From: Diphasiastrum complanatum
Lineage: Eukaryota > Streptophyta > Lycopodiopsida > Lycopodiales > Lycopodiaceae
NCBI GenBank assembly: GCA_029204225.1
Contig: CM055111.1
Coordinates: 13,084,697-13,148,696, forward strand
DNA length: 64,000 nt
Reading direction: 5' to 3'
Both the position numbers and the translations under genes were made by a program. The notes below the pieces were generated by a model. That model had not been told where the DNA came from. It saw only the letters and a list, made by a program, of their open reading frames with translations, and searched no databases. The first letter of the stretch is position 1; every line of letters begins with the position of its first letter. Positions 28,819 to 39,345 of the stretch are shown one piece after another.

Positions 28819-29801
28819 TACTACAGATACTTAATAGCTAATTTCAATTTTCCTCTAAATTTACAGATATCAGGAATCAGGATTCAGGATAATCAGATCT
28901 CTTGTGACCTGTCGACAGTCGTATCAAGTTTCAAAACAAAATGACATTATGACCCAAGTTTAAGAGAACTTCACTGTGCAGTAAGTTACTAAGTTGTAAG
29001 TTCAAAATTGTAACTTGTAACTTGTAAATTGCAATGTCGAGATCAGAGAAAAGAATAAACAAGAAGGTTATGAAATTACCATGTTTGAGAAAGCCAAAAA
29101 AATTTAGGTTAGATAATAGAAACATAGATTTATCTGACATCTGTCATCATCATTCATCATTCAACATTGAAGTTTGAACATTGAACATTCTATATGACAT
29201 ATGTATAATGTAACTACTAACTACTAAGTTCTAACTTCTAACATAATACTAGGACCTCCCCCATTCTGGTGGGGTGCTCTACCATTGAGCTACCCATTCC
29301 TAGAGTGTTGTGCAAGGGCTAAAGCCTTGACAATTTCTAACAAAATGACCAAAAAATGAGGAGCACATTATGGATACATACGTTGCTAGGTGGGATCCTA
29401 CATGGTGGTAAATAAATAAGCTATTACCAAAATCAAAATTGGAAAACTTTAAAATATAAAGTTTGAACCTTTAACCATTAGTAATTAGATAATCGACTAA
29501 CAGACTACATAGTACATACTACTGTCTACAGTTAAAACTTAACTTCAGGAATCAGAAACTTCAAAGTTCAAACTAGAATCCATAATATATCATGATTCAT
29601 GAATCATAACATAATAGAATACATATGCCAGGTGCCTCATGAGTCCGGTCACCAATGTAATGCGCGATGTGTCTGATGGTAAATCATAATGTGTACACTG
29701 TAAACAGCTCAAGAGTAAATGCTCATCTAGTGACATGATACATCTACAGACTACAATGATGATATGATCTAATGTACAATGAGCACTAAGCAGTGAGCAC
29801 T
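28819..29801. other. Intron sequence with tRNA-like scrap
   Basis: AT-rich non-coding sequence within the long intron, flanking the hAT relic. It holds many short words such as AACTTGTAA and TAACTACTAAC. A tRNA-like block is listed separately. No gene was recognised. Confidence 0.5.
29257..29310 (-). ncRNA. tRNA-like fragment with A box only
   Basis: The minus strand reads GGGTAGCTCAATGGTAGAGC, an excellent Pol III A box and D arm, followed by CACCCCACCAGAATGGGGGAGGTCC, a possible anticodon arm. No B box (GGTTCGA) follows, so this is a truncated tRNA pseudogene or SINE head rather than a gene. Confidence 0.4.
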
Positions 29802-30886
29802 CTAAGCTCTCCTACGTCTGAGTCTCCTCCCACTCGTTGGTGCTGTGGAGCCTGCTGTGGCCTCTTGAGTGGCAGGCTCAGCTGCGAAATTCTCATCAGA
29901 GGCAGAGGTATGATGCCCCTCATCCTCATCCCCACCCTCCTCGGACTCCTCATCCTCATACTCCTCTTCTGAGGACTCTGACCCTGACGATGCCTCAGAC
30001 TCAGACTTGCCCTCGTCGTTAGGGCTGTGAGCACGGGAGCTGCTACCCTCTCCTGCCCTCCTCCTACGCTCTGCTCGAGTGACAGGTCCTGCACAGTGCA
30101 CACAAAGAGGGACAGGTCCTTGCTAGTAGTAAGTACTAACTGCCCCTTGAACCGTTCTGCAAATTAGTAAATTACGATAATTAGTTCGAACTTTGAAAAT
30201 TTAATTCAAGACCCTAAACAATCCTAATTTCTCACCTGCACTCTGCATGGCCTCCTCATGGAGGAATGCGTACACGTCCTCCTCTGACTGGTCTCTCGGT
30301 GGCAACTCTGTAACCTTTGCCACATCAATCAGATCGGGAATAACCTACACACATGTCACAATGCACATTGAAATCAAGAGAAAATTTAAAGGGCCGAGTC
30401 CCGACAAAAGTTAAAATTTAGCTACAGTCTAGTATCTACTATGTAGTATGATCTATTTAGTATCTACTAACTGGGCAGTGGGTCCTGGGATGATGGATCA
30501 CATTGCACATGTTAGAATTTCGAAATTATAATTTATGGCTTACAAGTTACCTGGATAGGCTCTGCGGTGGTCTGGAGTCTACCCAAAAGTCTCAAGTTGG
30601 CGTGTACATACACCAACCTCTCCAACTGTGTAGATGAGAGTCGATTCCTCTTCTTCGTGTGAATCATGGAATGGACACTCCAGTTTCTCTCACAAGCGAC
30701 TGCAGTGCAGTTCTGTGAGAGAACCCTGATGGCAAGGCGACGCAATTTGGGGACATCAACCCCAAACTTCGACCACCATGACACAGGACGTAGCTGGCTT
30801 GAATCACAGATCCGAGATCGTAATTCAAATTTCATGGCAAATTTCAATGATAAATGATCATTTGAATATTGAAAAATTACAATCAT
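29802..30886 (-). pseudogene. hAT transposase C-terminus with dimerisation domain
   Basis: 30,800-30,560 encodes the hAT dimerisation region: SWWSKFGVDVPKLRRLAIRV, ACERNWSVHSMIHTKKRNRL and LERLVYVHANLRLL. A donor GTAACTTG near 30,550 leads to a second segment at 30,345-30,240 (VIPDLIDVAKVTELPPRDQ). A third at 30,095-29,802 is an acidic tail of Glu, Asp and Ser ending GRRLRRRRA. The tail is plant-hAT-like, and the three segments are spliceable. The central catalytic RNase-H-like core is missing. It lies in the long PELP1-like intron. Confidence 0.85.
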
Positions 30887-31084
30887 AATTCATGATTCAT
30901 GATTAAACATAAATAGCTAGGCTCTAGCTGCAATTAAGAAGTAATAAGTATGCATTGTGGCATGTGCAATGCCACCACATGGCACAATGTATGAAAACTT
31001 AATGTACAAATTACAATGTACATACTACTGTCTACATAATACATATCAATGATCTCAAATCAATCATCATAAAGTCTTTAAAGT

Positions 31085-31430
31085 TTACAATGCATAAATT
31101 TAAAAGGATAGTAGTACGTACTGGGCCCATGCCTTCCTGAGAGGCTGTAGCTTGCCCGCTCATCAAGAAGTCCCTTCGTCCTCAGGTGCTCCCAAGATGG
31201 CCCCGGCCACACCTGCTCAATCACACTCACTGCACTCATCGCCCTCCTCCATGCCGGGGTCCTAGCCAGATGAAATGGCAGATCGCAGGTGTAGAACAAC
31301 TATAACGACAACCTCTGCCTCTGCCATGGCTCTGGGAGCAAAGCTGGTACTCCCTACCCCCCGTTTGTGTAGTGCGGCCCCGTCTACCTCTCCCTCTCTC
31401 AGGTGGATGATGTGGTGCCGGTATGGTCAT
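31085..31430 (-). pseudogene. hAT transposase N-terminal part, start of DUF659
   Basis: 31,300-31,140 encodes LPFHLARTPAWRRAM and WPGPSWEHLRTKGLLDE, matching the start of the DUF659 domain of plant hAT transposases. The sequence just before it is Gly/Arg-rich (GRGRRGR), a typical linker. Together with the C-terminus at 30.9 kb this is one element with an internal deletion of about 300 codons. Confidence 0.7.
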
Positions 31431-31505
31431 GGTTGGAGGTGGTGTCGAGGATCCTGCACCAAAAGGCGGGTCAGGCTGGGTACCAGGCCCTGCCTCATCT
31501 GCAGC

Positions 31506-31628
31506 TCTGTCCGCTGAGCCATGGGAAACGAGGGGTGAGCGGATGGCAACTGGGGATTTGTAAACTAGGATGCCCTGGCCCCAGTTGCCATCCGCTCACC
31601 CCTCGCTTCCCATGGCTCAGAGGACAGA
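31506..31628. repeat. Near-perfect 50-bp inverted repeat, 23-base loop
   Basis: The arm 31,514-31,555 and the arm 31,579-31,620 are reverse complements with one mismatch over 42 bases. Pairing continues with one more mismatch to 31,506 and 31,628. It lies at the upstream end (minus sense) of the hAT relic. It may be a partial inverted duplication of the hAT 5' exon or a foldback end. Confidence 0.9.
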
Positions 31629-31639
31629 ATATATAGGAA

Positions 31640-32900
31640 ATCTGCCACAAATCTTAGGTTGATGTAGGACAGCAAAGCGTGGAGTCAACGTAGATTTGTT
31701 CCTTGGATGTCCTCAGATTGTTCGCTGCCTATTGTATCAGATCACTGGATACAAATCTGATTGCTGACCTGTTCGGTGATTGCAACTGTGCCTGCATCTG
31801 TTCGCTGCTACAGACAGCTGTTGTTCACTGGCCGTTGGTCGTTAAGCTACAGAATAGTTCATTGTCTATCACATTGGTTCACTATCCACAACTGTTCGCT
31901 GGAACTGGAATGACCCGAACCTGTTTCTTTGCTGGATCGTTGACCTACAAATTTTCTACTGTGAGGTTGGAAGATGTTACAGATTAGAAATTGTTGGAGA
32001 TAGGTCACTACGATCAGAACACTATTGGTAGATCGCTGCAGATTGCCAATCACTGTTGGAAGTAATTGGTACACATGCAAGGAAGCATGCACATGCGCAG
32101 ATTGCTAGGAAACAATTATTGTGTCTTTCTAGTAACAGGTATGCTATTATAGAATTGAAAGTGAAAGTACAGCAAGACAGATCACTGATTTCAGCCTATT
32201 GAGCGCAACATGATTAGTGACCAGATTGCTGAGTTTGTGAGAAAGATCGCTAAATTTTTTTCTTCACATCAAGGTTTAGGAAGGGGAAGAACCTTAATGT
32301 GTGTTGGAGGAGGTCTCAGGAGTCAGGATCAACATTACAACTAGGAGTTGTTTTGCAATTAGGGTGCAAAGTGGAGATAGGATCACAAGAGTGGCTGGAC
32401 AGGTTCATTGCAAAATCTGATTGCTACTGATCAAGGACAGTGTTGGAGAGCCATCATTGCAGGAGAACATTGATAGATCGTTTTGGTTCATGTAGTTGCA
32501 AGGCAAAGTGGAAGGGTCAACTCAGGAAAAGGAAAACTACGTGAAACAAGAAGGTGGCGAGGGAGATGGCAGGAGAAGACAATCAACGATCATGGTGTCG
32601 CTGAAGCTGCAGAATCAGCTACCAACCAGCGTACTGAAGGAAGGTCAACTTTAGATGTTCTAAGATTTGACAAGGTTTTGTCGAGGTTGGAATCGACAAG
32701 GGCAAGCTCTAAGAGGGAGTTGTATAAGATGTATAGATCATGGGTCTATATAAGTAAATCGATATTCAAAGAAGATGCTTCATTGATTCACAGTTTCTTA
32801 TCATGGTGGCAAATGATAAGTTCATTGTTACAAGTGACAGGTGTGGCAAGCTGTGTGGTTGTCATTCTATGTTGTATCACACAAAGTGTCCCAAGTCGTA
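31640..32900 (+). mobile_element. Non-coding LTR-type repeat, copy 1
   Basis: Long blocks match 58.9-60.77 kb in the same order and orientation, for example around 32,050-32,110, 32,270-32,350, 32,510-32,650 and 32,790-32,860. No conserved protein is encoded; the 143-codon frame here is broken in the other copy. The words GTTCGCTG and close variants recur. The second copy has a primer-binding site upstream, so the family is probably a non-autonomous LTR retrotransposon. This copy lacks its 5' part. Confidence 0.75.
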
Positions 32901-32904
32901 AGTA

Positions 32905-33220
32905 TTGCCCATGAAGGAATAGGGGATGAACATTTCGCTGTCGAAGCTACCAATAGAAAAGTGCTGCAACATAGCCTGTGGTGGCCCACGATGTTCAAGG
33001 ATATTCACTATCAGATCAAAAGGTGTGATGTGTGCCAACGGTTCAATCGAACCCCGGGAAAGGATAGAATGCCGTTATGACGACCTATACTGGCTGAGAT
33101 GTCATTTGAGAAATGGGGCATTGACTATGTCAGCCCTATTTGTCCAGCTGTCCGTGGCTCCCAAGCTCGATATATCATCGTAGCCACCGACTACTTGACC
33201 AAATGAGTAGAAGCCAAAGC
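32905..33220 (+). pseudogene. Ty3/gypsy integrase fragment
   Basis: It encodes the integrase zinc finger (HFAVEATNRKVLQHSLWWP, CDVCQRFNR), a TGA-terminated KDRMPL, then the first catalytic block FEKWGIDYVSPI and YIIVATDYLTK, a stop, and VEAKAV. The first catalytic Asp is present. The stops at about 33,078 and 33,204 and the truncation make it a relic. It lies in the long PELP1-like intron, antisense to that gene. Confidence 0.88.
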
Positions 33221-33630
33221 AGTGAGTGTCATAATATACCAACATAGAATTGTTAGATTTGTGTAGTATTTATGTCGTTCCCCAAGGAGATAGCACTTAA
33301 AAGCTATTTAATTGGTACAGTCCTGACTTAGTTGGAATGAAATGGAGTCGTGTGTTGATCTGGTTGTCAACAAACATTTAATAAGTAACCAGTATTACTT
33401 TTGTTGTGGGTGTGAGATGATGACAAATTCAGAACAACAATCTTCCTCTATCAAACCGACTGAAAAGCGTTCTATAAGTGAAATGTTATTAGAGTAGCAC
33501 AAATGAACTATACTCTGGCTGATTAAGTTGTCAACAAGGATTTGTGTTATGTTCAATGCAGACGAGTATGAACAGACAAATAGTTAATCCTATTTTTGAA
33601 CTGTTGTATTCTAGATAGAAAGAAGATCGA
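33221..33630. other. Non-coding, nothing recognised
   Basis: No coding homology is visible. It may be non-coding or LTR sequence between two nested elements. Confidence 0.4.
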
Positions 33631-34735
33631 CAAGAGTCAGTAGACCACCTATCAGGTATATCGACGAGTCTGCAGCCTACCTTGTTTAGGAGCCGACGAC
33701 TGTCGAAGAGGCACTCAGTCAGCCCGATTTCGATCTCTGGAAAGAAGCTATTGATAAAGAGTATTCATCTCTTATCAAGAACCAGACATGGACGATTGTC
33801 AAATTACCTGCTAGCGGAAACGTAGTTGATTGCAAATGGATTTTCAAAGTCAAGTACAAAGCAGACGGAAGTATTGACAGAAGAAAAGCCCAACTTAATG
33901 CCAGAGGATTTTCTCAGGTATACAACGTCGATTACACTGAGAGCTTCAGTCCAGTAGTCAAGCATTCTTCTATTCAACTTTTATTATTGTTTGCTGCTGC
34001 AGTAGATTTGGAAATACATCAAATGGATGTACAGACAACATATCTCAATGGAGTTATTGAAGAAGACATTTTACATGGTGAAACTTGAAGGTTATATTAT
34101 CGAAGGTAAACACAATCATGTGTGTAAACTCCATAAGGCACTTTATGGCTTGAAGCAATCTGCTCGAGCATGGTTTTAAAGGATCAATACTTTTCTTATT
34201 GATCATGGCTACACACCAAGCTCTTCAGATTCGAATGTTTACTTCAAGACAGTGCAACAGTCTTTTATCATTCAACTTTATACGTGGACGACACATTGCT
34301 CTTCGGCAATAGTATCAATTTGATAAAAAAAAGCGAAGACTATGCTATCTTCCGAATTCGACATGACAGATCTAAGCGAAGCTCATTTTTGCCTTGGTAT
34401 TCAAATTCACAGGGACAGAAATCAGAAGTTGCTCTACATTCCTCACAGAGGTACATCTACAATATGTTAGTCAGATATAATCTAGCTAATTGCAAATTAG
34501 CTCTCTCACCAATGGAACCAGGTCTCAAATTGTCAAAGGACTAGTGTCCCCGAACAATCAAAGAGAAGAAGCAGCAGATATGTGATTATCCTTATCATTT
34601 GATAATAGGATCTCTTATGTATGCAATGATCTGTACCAGGCCAGACATAGCTTTTGCAGTCAGCTCTCTAAGTTAGCTTATGACCAACCCTGGTGTAACA
34701 CATTGGAAGGCTATGGAGTAGAAGACCAAAGCAAG
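33631..34735 (+). pseudogene. Ty1/copia reverse transcriptase, decayed
   Basis: It opens with the linker-to-RT block (ALSQPDFDLWKEAIDKEY, QTWTIVKLPASGNVVDCKW), then ARGFSQ and IHQMDVQTTYLNG. After several frameshifts it reaches the catalytic box LYVDDTLLFGN (34,281-34,313), then LSPMEPGLKLS and GSLMYAMICTRPDIAFAV. The YVDD box is intact. The 5.7-kb minus-strand fragment belongs to the same family. RNase H is absent and homology ends near 34,735. It lies in the long PELP1-like intron. Confidence 0.88.
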
Positions 34736-35766
34736 AGAGAGAGGACTTCAAAGCTCACACAACTTGAATGATTATTCAAAGAATAGTAGGTGGAAACCCC
34801 TCCAAACTAAGGGCCACTTTTAGCATGTAATGTATAGAGGTGGTGCTTGCTAATTCTAGCTCTAGAACCCACATGGGTCCTCAACCTACTTATTACTTGC
34901 CTAATTAGCACAAATGGGGTGTACTATGTACATAAATGTTTTAACCCCATGTCTTATTTACAACTTACAAGTTACAAGTATACAAGTCTTAAGGGGCAAA
35001 ATAGGCATTTAGTTCAGCTACGTCCATCACAGGTGGTAACTTATGAGAGTACCAGGAGAATTGAAGTGGATTCAATTCAAGGAATCGACACAAGTGGAGC
35101 CAACTACTTATGAAGTATAGGTTTCTAACGTGTTGATGTATGAGATTTGATGTTGATATTTGAAGATCTATTTTCTACTTATGATTGTCATCGTGGTGCT
35201 AAGATAATCAAAGAGGATTAGTTTTTCTTTATGGATGTTGGGGAGATTCTTACATATTTGTGGTAGCTTGAAAGATGTTCATAGAGACCAAGGGAGTCAA
35301 TCTTCAAGCAAAGTTCTCAAGGTTAAGGCAAAGGTTATCATGTCTACATTATTTGATTTGGGGGAATTAAAGTTCTTTGATTCAAAGGAAGTCAAGGAAT
35401 CGGGTGATATGTTGCACTCATGGTGGTCACAAAGACTTATTCTACTTGTCACAAGTTTGTCACGTGGCATTAACAACAATACATAATACCAAACATATAC
35501 AATATAGAATATCTCTAACAAGAAAGTTGCCAAAGTGAATGCTACTCTGAAACATCCTAGATACATACATACATACCAAGATGACTCAATCAAAGTCAAT
35601 TGTAGCGTCATAGGCAATGAACTATAATGAAAACTCATATAGTATGTGAAGCCAATTCTCCACCCAAGTTGTGATTTAGCAAGTGGATGAGTCTAAAGGG
35701 GAAAAAGTTTGATAGCTTCCAAAAGGATTACAATCAAAAGTTCAAGAAAAGAACAAAAGCACTTAC
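34736..35766. other. Intron sequence, nothing recognised
   Basis: Bounded on the right by a PELP1-like exon donor. 34,730-35,120 looks repeat-like, but no coding homology was found. The short frames here lack recognisable features. Confidence 0.4.
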
Positions 35767-35900
35767 CAGCACCCATACCCACCAGCAAATGTCGAACAAG
35801 GTTGTAAAGTTTGATTTTGAGCCTAGTTGATGTAACTCCACTTTGCCGAAAGCAGTCAGTTAAAAGTTGCACTATTTCTGCAGCCTGTGGCAAAAGCTGA
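35767..35900 (-). CDS. PELP1: PELP1/RIX1-like protein, upstream exon
   Basis: The 134-base exon encodes QLLPQAAEIVQLLTDCF and TRLKIKLYNLVRHLL then VGMGAG. The acceptor is CTACAG before TCAGC and the donor is GGTGCTG before GTAAGT. It joins the 24,081-24,382 exon in phase across an 11.4-kb intron that contains at least five transposable-element relics. Exons for the N-terminal half are not securely placed in this window. Confidence 0.75.
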
Positions 35901-36719
35901 CTGTAGAAAAACAATCAAGCTATCGTCAAATATCGTACTCATATATCATTTTAAACACTTTCTTTTGTGTCGTACGGCTACACAACTCAGCTTGAAAACT
36001 TAAGTAATATAGTAATCTTACTGAATTGCTTGCATGTTTTTGCATAGTTTCTTCTGAAAAACATAATGCTACCATTTTACAGCATTAAAAGACAACAACT
36101 TCTAGGAAAAATAAACAATAGAGATGCGCTTGATTGAAGAAACAAAATTGTAGCTGCCTACCAAAAAAGCAAGCACTTACACTTGGATCAAACACGAATA
36201 AACAATATTTAGAGAAAAAAGTACTTTTGTGGCTCCCTGCTACAATGTTGACACCAAGTCTTCATCATTTCCACTAAACGGTAGCCTTTTTTAACTTATG
36301 TAACTATAAGATCTACATATCTTTTGGTAAACCTTTCTCACTATATCACAAACAACTCCATGATAACAAAGGAATGGAAAATGTTAAAAACTATACACAA
36401 TGAGAAAATTTTATACATCATATTACCATCATGTTAATGAAACTTCTCAAATAAATTAGAATCATTGATGAATCAATTTGTAACAACTGTAAAGGTGAAA
36501 AAAACAAGCTTTTCAAGATATCTGCATAATCCAAAGAGTGAGGATGCCAAAAAATTGCTCTACTTTGTCTACACAATAGTATGCAATTTAAAACTCAATA
36601 TGGAACTTGGGTAAGATAGAAAACACACTAAGGTCAAAGTACAAACACAACTGAAAAAAACTCAACCACAACACTTGTGCCCAAATTTTAAGCAGGAGTA
36701 GTGCATCCAAATCCAATCT
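35901..36719. other. Probable intron of the PELP1-like gene
   Basis: AT-rich with no coding homology. It lies upstream (minus sense) of the 35,767-35,900 exon. Confidence 0.5.
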
Positions 36720-37080
36720 GGATACCAACAAACTACAATGAACGATAAACCAAACAAGGTATAATATGATTATAATATAGGGAGAAACTGAAAATCTTCT
36801 CTCTAGGAGATAAATTATTTACCTCGCCCAGAGGCCCCAACTCCTTATGCATGGAATCCTGAGGGTGAATTCCAGTCCATAAAGGTAAGCCTGCCATTTC
36901 TGAATATCAACAAACTACAATGAACGATAAACCAAAGGTATAATATAATTATAATGTAGGGAGAAACTGTAAATCTTCTCTCTAAGAGATAAATTATTTC
37001 CCTCGCCCAAAGGCCCCAACTCCTTATGCATTGAATCCCAAGGGTGATTTTCCAGTCCATAAAGGTAAGCCTGCCATTTC
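36720..37080 (-). repeat. 180-bp tandem duplication containing a candidate exon
   Basis: 36,720-36,899 and 36,900-37,080 are about 90 percent alike by eye. Each holds a block that reads like an exon on the minus strand, starting AAATGGCAGGC after a TTCAG or TTTTAG acceptor. The lower copy (36,823-36,899, 77 bases) keeps a donor GAG/GTAAAT. The upper copy (37,002-37,079, 78 bases) has GAGGGAAAT, so its donor is lost, but it reads openly as KWQAYLYGLENHPWD and DSMHKELGPLGE. The frame of the lower copy is shifted by one base. Whether this belongs to the PELP1-like gene is uncertain. Confidence 0.5.
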
Positions 37081-37254
37081 TAAAAGTGATCCGTTATCGT
37101 GTCTCCATGGCCTCCTATGATACTTTCCGACCCACTTCCACCTATATAAAAATGATGTCCTCATCTATACCAATATATATGCCATGTGATTAAGTTGTTT
37201 TTACATTTTTTATCTTGGGTTTCAAACTTGAATAATAGCACTGCATTATTTTTA

Positions 37255-37650
37255 GTTGTCCCCCATGCCTTGGCCAACATCATACTTATGTATTGGGAAC
37301 AGCCCTTACCTAGTCTACCCTTAGGTATTGGGCCATTACCATCGAGGGCATGTCCTTGTGGGACCCAAGAACCCTAAGTTGCCCTAACTTGTAGAAGGTT
37401 CCAGTAAGGGCTTCTAGATAGTATATATAGGGGTTTCATTTGCTGATTACATAGGTTATGATCTAGTTTAGTCTTTCTTTAGTCATTAGGTAGATTAATC
37501 CTTTGCTGTTGCTAGGGCTTTAGCCATTGATTATATCAAATGCTCTTGGCCACACTTATGGGGGATTGATTGATTGTCTCTTATAGTCATTTATGCTTCA
37601 TCAATACAACATTCATAGATTGAGTCTATAACTTGGTATTAGAGCACTTT
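37255..37650 (+). mobile_element. Possible LTR followed by a primer-binding-site-like sequence
   Basis: TTGGTATTAGAGC at about 37,639 differs by one base from the initiator tRNA-Met primer-binding site. A TATATATAGG box lies at about 37,421, as in an LTR. The boundaries are not defined, and LINE sequence begins about 90 bases later. Inference only. Confidence 0.35.
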
Positions 37651-37734
37651 CCTAAGCAATTGGGAGTGGTCCTTTTCTTTTCTGTTTTTGTTGTTATTTG
37701 AGCAGGTAAGTGCATCTTCATGTCTTCAGCCGAA

Positions 37735-38372
37735 TCTCTCTCTCTCTCTCTCTCTCTCTAGATTCGTCTATTGATGATCTCAAGAAAGAAGTTACAGCTA
37801 TCAAAATCGAAGCTTCCTCTCATTCGACTACTTTACCTAAGATCCAACAGCTTGAAAGTCAAGTGGAGCAGCATCATACCGCTGTCCGATCCTGGGCAGA
37901 TGTGCTGAAAGGTCCTAATACTGCTGTTCTACCACCACGACCTTCATTTATCTCAGTTACGTTCACCGAGAGCCGTTTGCGAGAGCGAAAGGCTCTCAAT
38001 GTCCGAGTCAGAGGTATTACGAACGCCCATGATGCTGTTGGTGAAGCTAAAAAGTTTCTTGAAGAGAGTCTTCAACACCACCACAAGGATATGGATACTA
38101 CATGGCGGCCTAAGAAAGACCCAAGTACTCTTGTCATACGCTTTGCATCTACAACTGGTCGTCATGAAGTGCTAGGGAAGAGATTTACATTGCCGGGCAC
38201 CACGATATACCTAGATGAAGACCTTACTTTCATTCAGGTTCAAGAACGGAAAAAGGTAAAACATGAGGCTCTAACGAATGGAAAGCGGTTGATCTATAGG
38301 GATGGTATCATTCGTTTTGTAGATATTAAACATATTGCTATTATTGAGATATCTGAGATTGTTCAGAGTTAG
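37735..38372 (+). pseudogene. LINE ORF1, RNA-binding chaperone-like
   Basis: The frame follows directly on a short CT tract, without an ATG start. It has a heptad-like coiled coil (DDLKKEVTAIKIEA to QLESQVEQ), SWADVLKG, the RRM-like block RKALNVRVRGI and STLVIRFAST, and a C-terminal block IYLDEDL then GKRLIYRDGIIRFVDI. This is the L1 ORF1p layout, a trimerising coiled coil followed by RRM and C-terminal domain that binds element RNA. It is complete at the C-terminus (stop 38,370-38,372) but not followed by its ORF2. Confidence 0.82.
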
Positions 38373-38502
38373 TTAAAGAGTTAGAGCATTGAAGAGATGC
38401 TAGTTGAATCTGTAAATGGTCTTCGTACCATATAATCCTGGACATTATCCTCTTCTTAGTTAGTTTGGTTTTAGTTATGTTGTTTGACAGCATTGCTCCG
38501 TC

Positions 38503-39345
38503 TTGGTTCCACTTTATCCGATGTACTTGTTCGTCAGCTCCACCTGCTGCCACCCCACCTGTCACTGCCCCACCATTGCTCCACCTGATGCTGCCGCTCC
38601 ACCAATCGCCGCCCTACTCGACGCTCCGTCTGCTGCTCCACATACTGCCGCCCCACTTACTCCATCTGCTGCTCCACCTGCTGCCCAACCTCCTACTCGC
38701 CAACTTGTCGCCCACCCTCCTGCTGTTGCGCAGCATCCCCCCTCTCTCCCTCTTCATGTCTCCCACTCTGGCCCTCCTTCACCCCCTGTCCCCTCCACTC
38801 CCATCTCTACCATCGCAGCTCCAGACACGCCCTTCTTATCTCATGCCGACTACACTAGCTCCAAATCCTTCGAAAATTTCCTGGCCTACCAGCTGAAAGA
38901 ATTGACAACAGACGTCCAAGCCTTGAAATTCGAAGTCATCCACCTACGTACAGAGAACCAACAACTTCGGACAAAGATGGATAACAAACATGCTTCCCAG
39001 CCGCACAAAGAGACAATGACGAAGCAACAAGATCTGGAACAACAACTGAGCCAACACAAAGAATCCACCAAATCATGGGCTTCCATCCTCACCAAGGACA
39101 AAAGTACGAGCCCACCGTGGACAGCCAATGGCGGAAGTCTGCCCCCTTCTCATCATTCATTTCCGCTACTCTTCCGGAAGAAAAACTTCGGGATTCCAAG
39201 GCTCTCAATATCAGGGTACGAGGCATCGTTGACACCCAAAACGCCATCGAAGAAGCAAAAAGATTTTTATGTACTACCCTAGGACATAATGCAAGTGGTT
39301 TGGATACAACATGGCACACTAAGAAGGCCACCACTACTTTGGTGA
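38503..39345 (+). pseudogene. LINE ORF1, second subfamily, fused to endonuclease
   Basis: A long Pro/Ala-rich N-terminal region (about 110 residues) is followed by a coiled coil (FENFLAYQLKEL to LEQQLSQHKE) and KSWASILTKD. A frameshift near 39,130 moves to the frame with LRDSKALNIRVRGI and LDTTWHTKK. At about 39,340 the sequence jumps straight into the ORF2 endonuclease C-terminus (HELAIYNGLACW). About 1.3 kb of the usual ORF1-ORF2 junction is therefore missing. Confidence 0.8.

Noticed and set aside
29786-30103. Second minus-strand frame overlapping the hAT acidic tail
   Set aside because: The alternative frame has Arg/Ser/Pro bias; the E/D-rich frame with a stop at 29,802 is the hAT tail.
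32483-32914. 143-codon frame in the non-coding LTR-type repeat
   Set aside because: The homologous stretch at 60.5-60.7 kb does not keep the frame, so coding selection is unlikely.
36845-37060. 71-codon minus-strand frame as a protein gene
   Set aside because: It crosses the boundary of a tandem duplication and reads in a different frame from the exon-like block.
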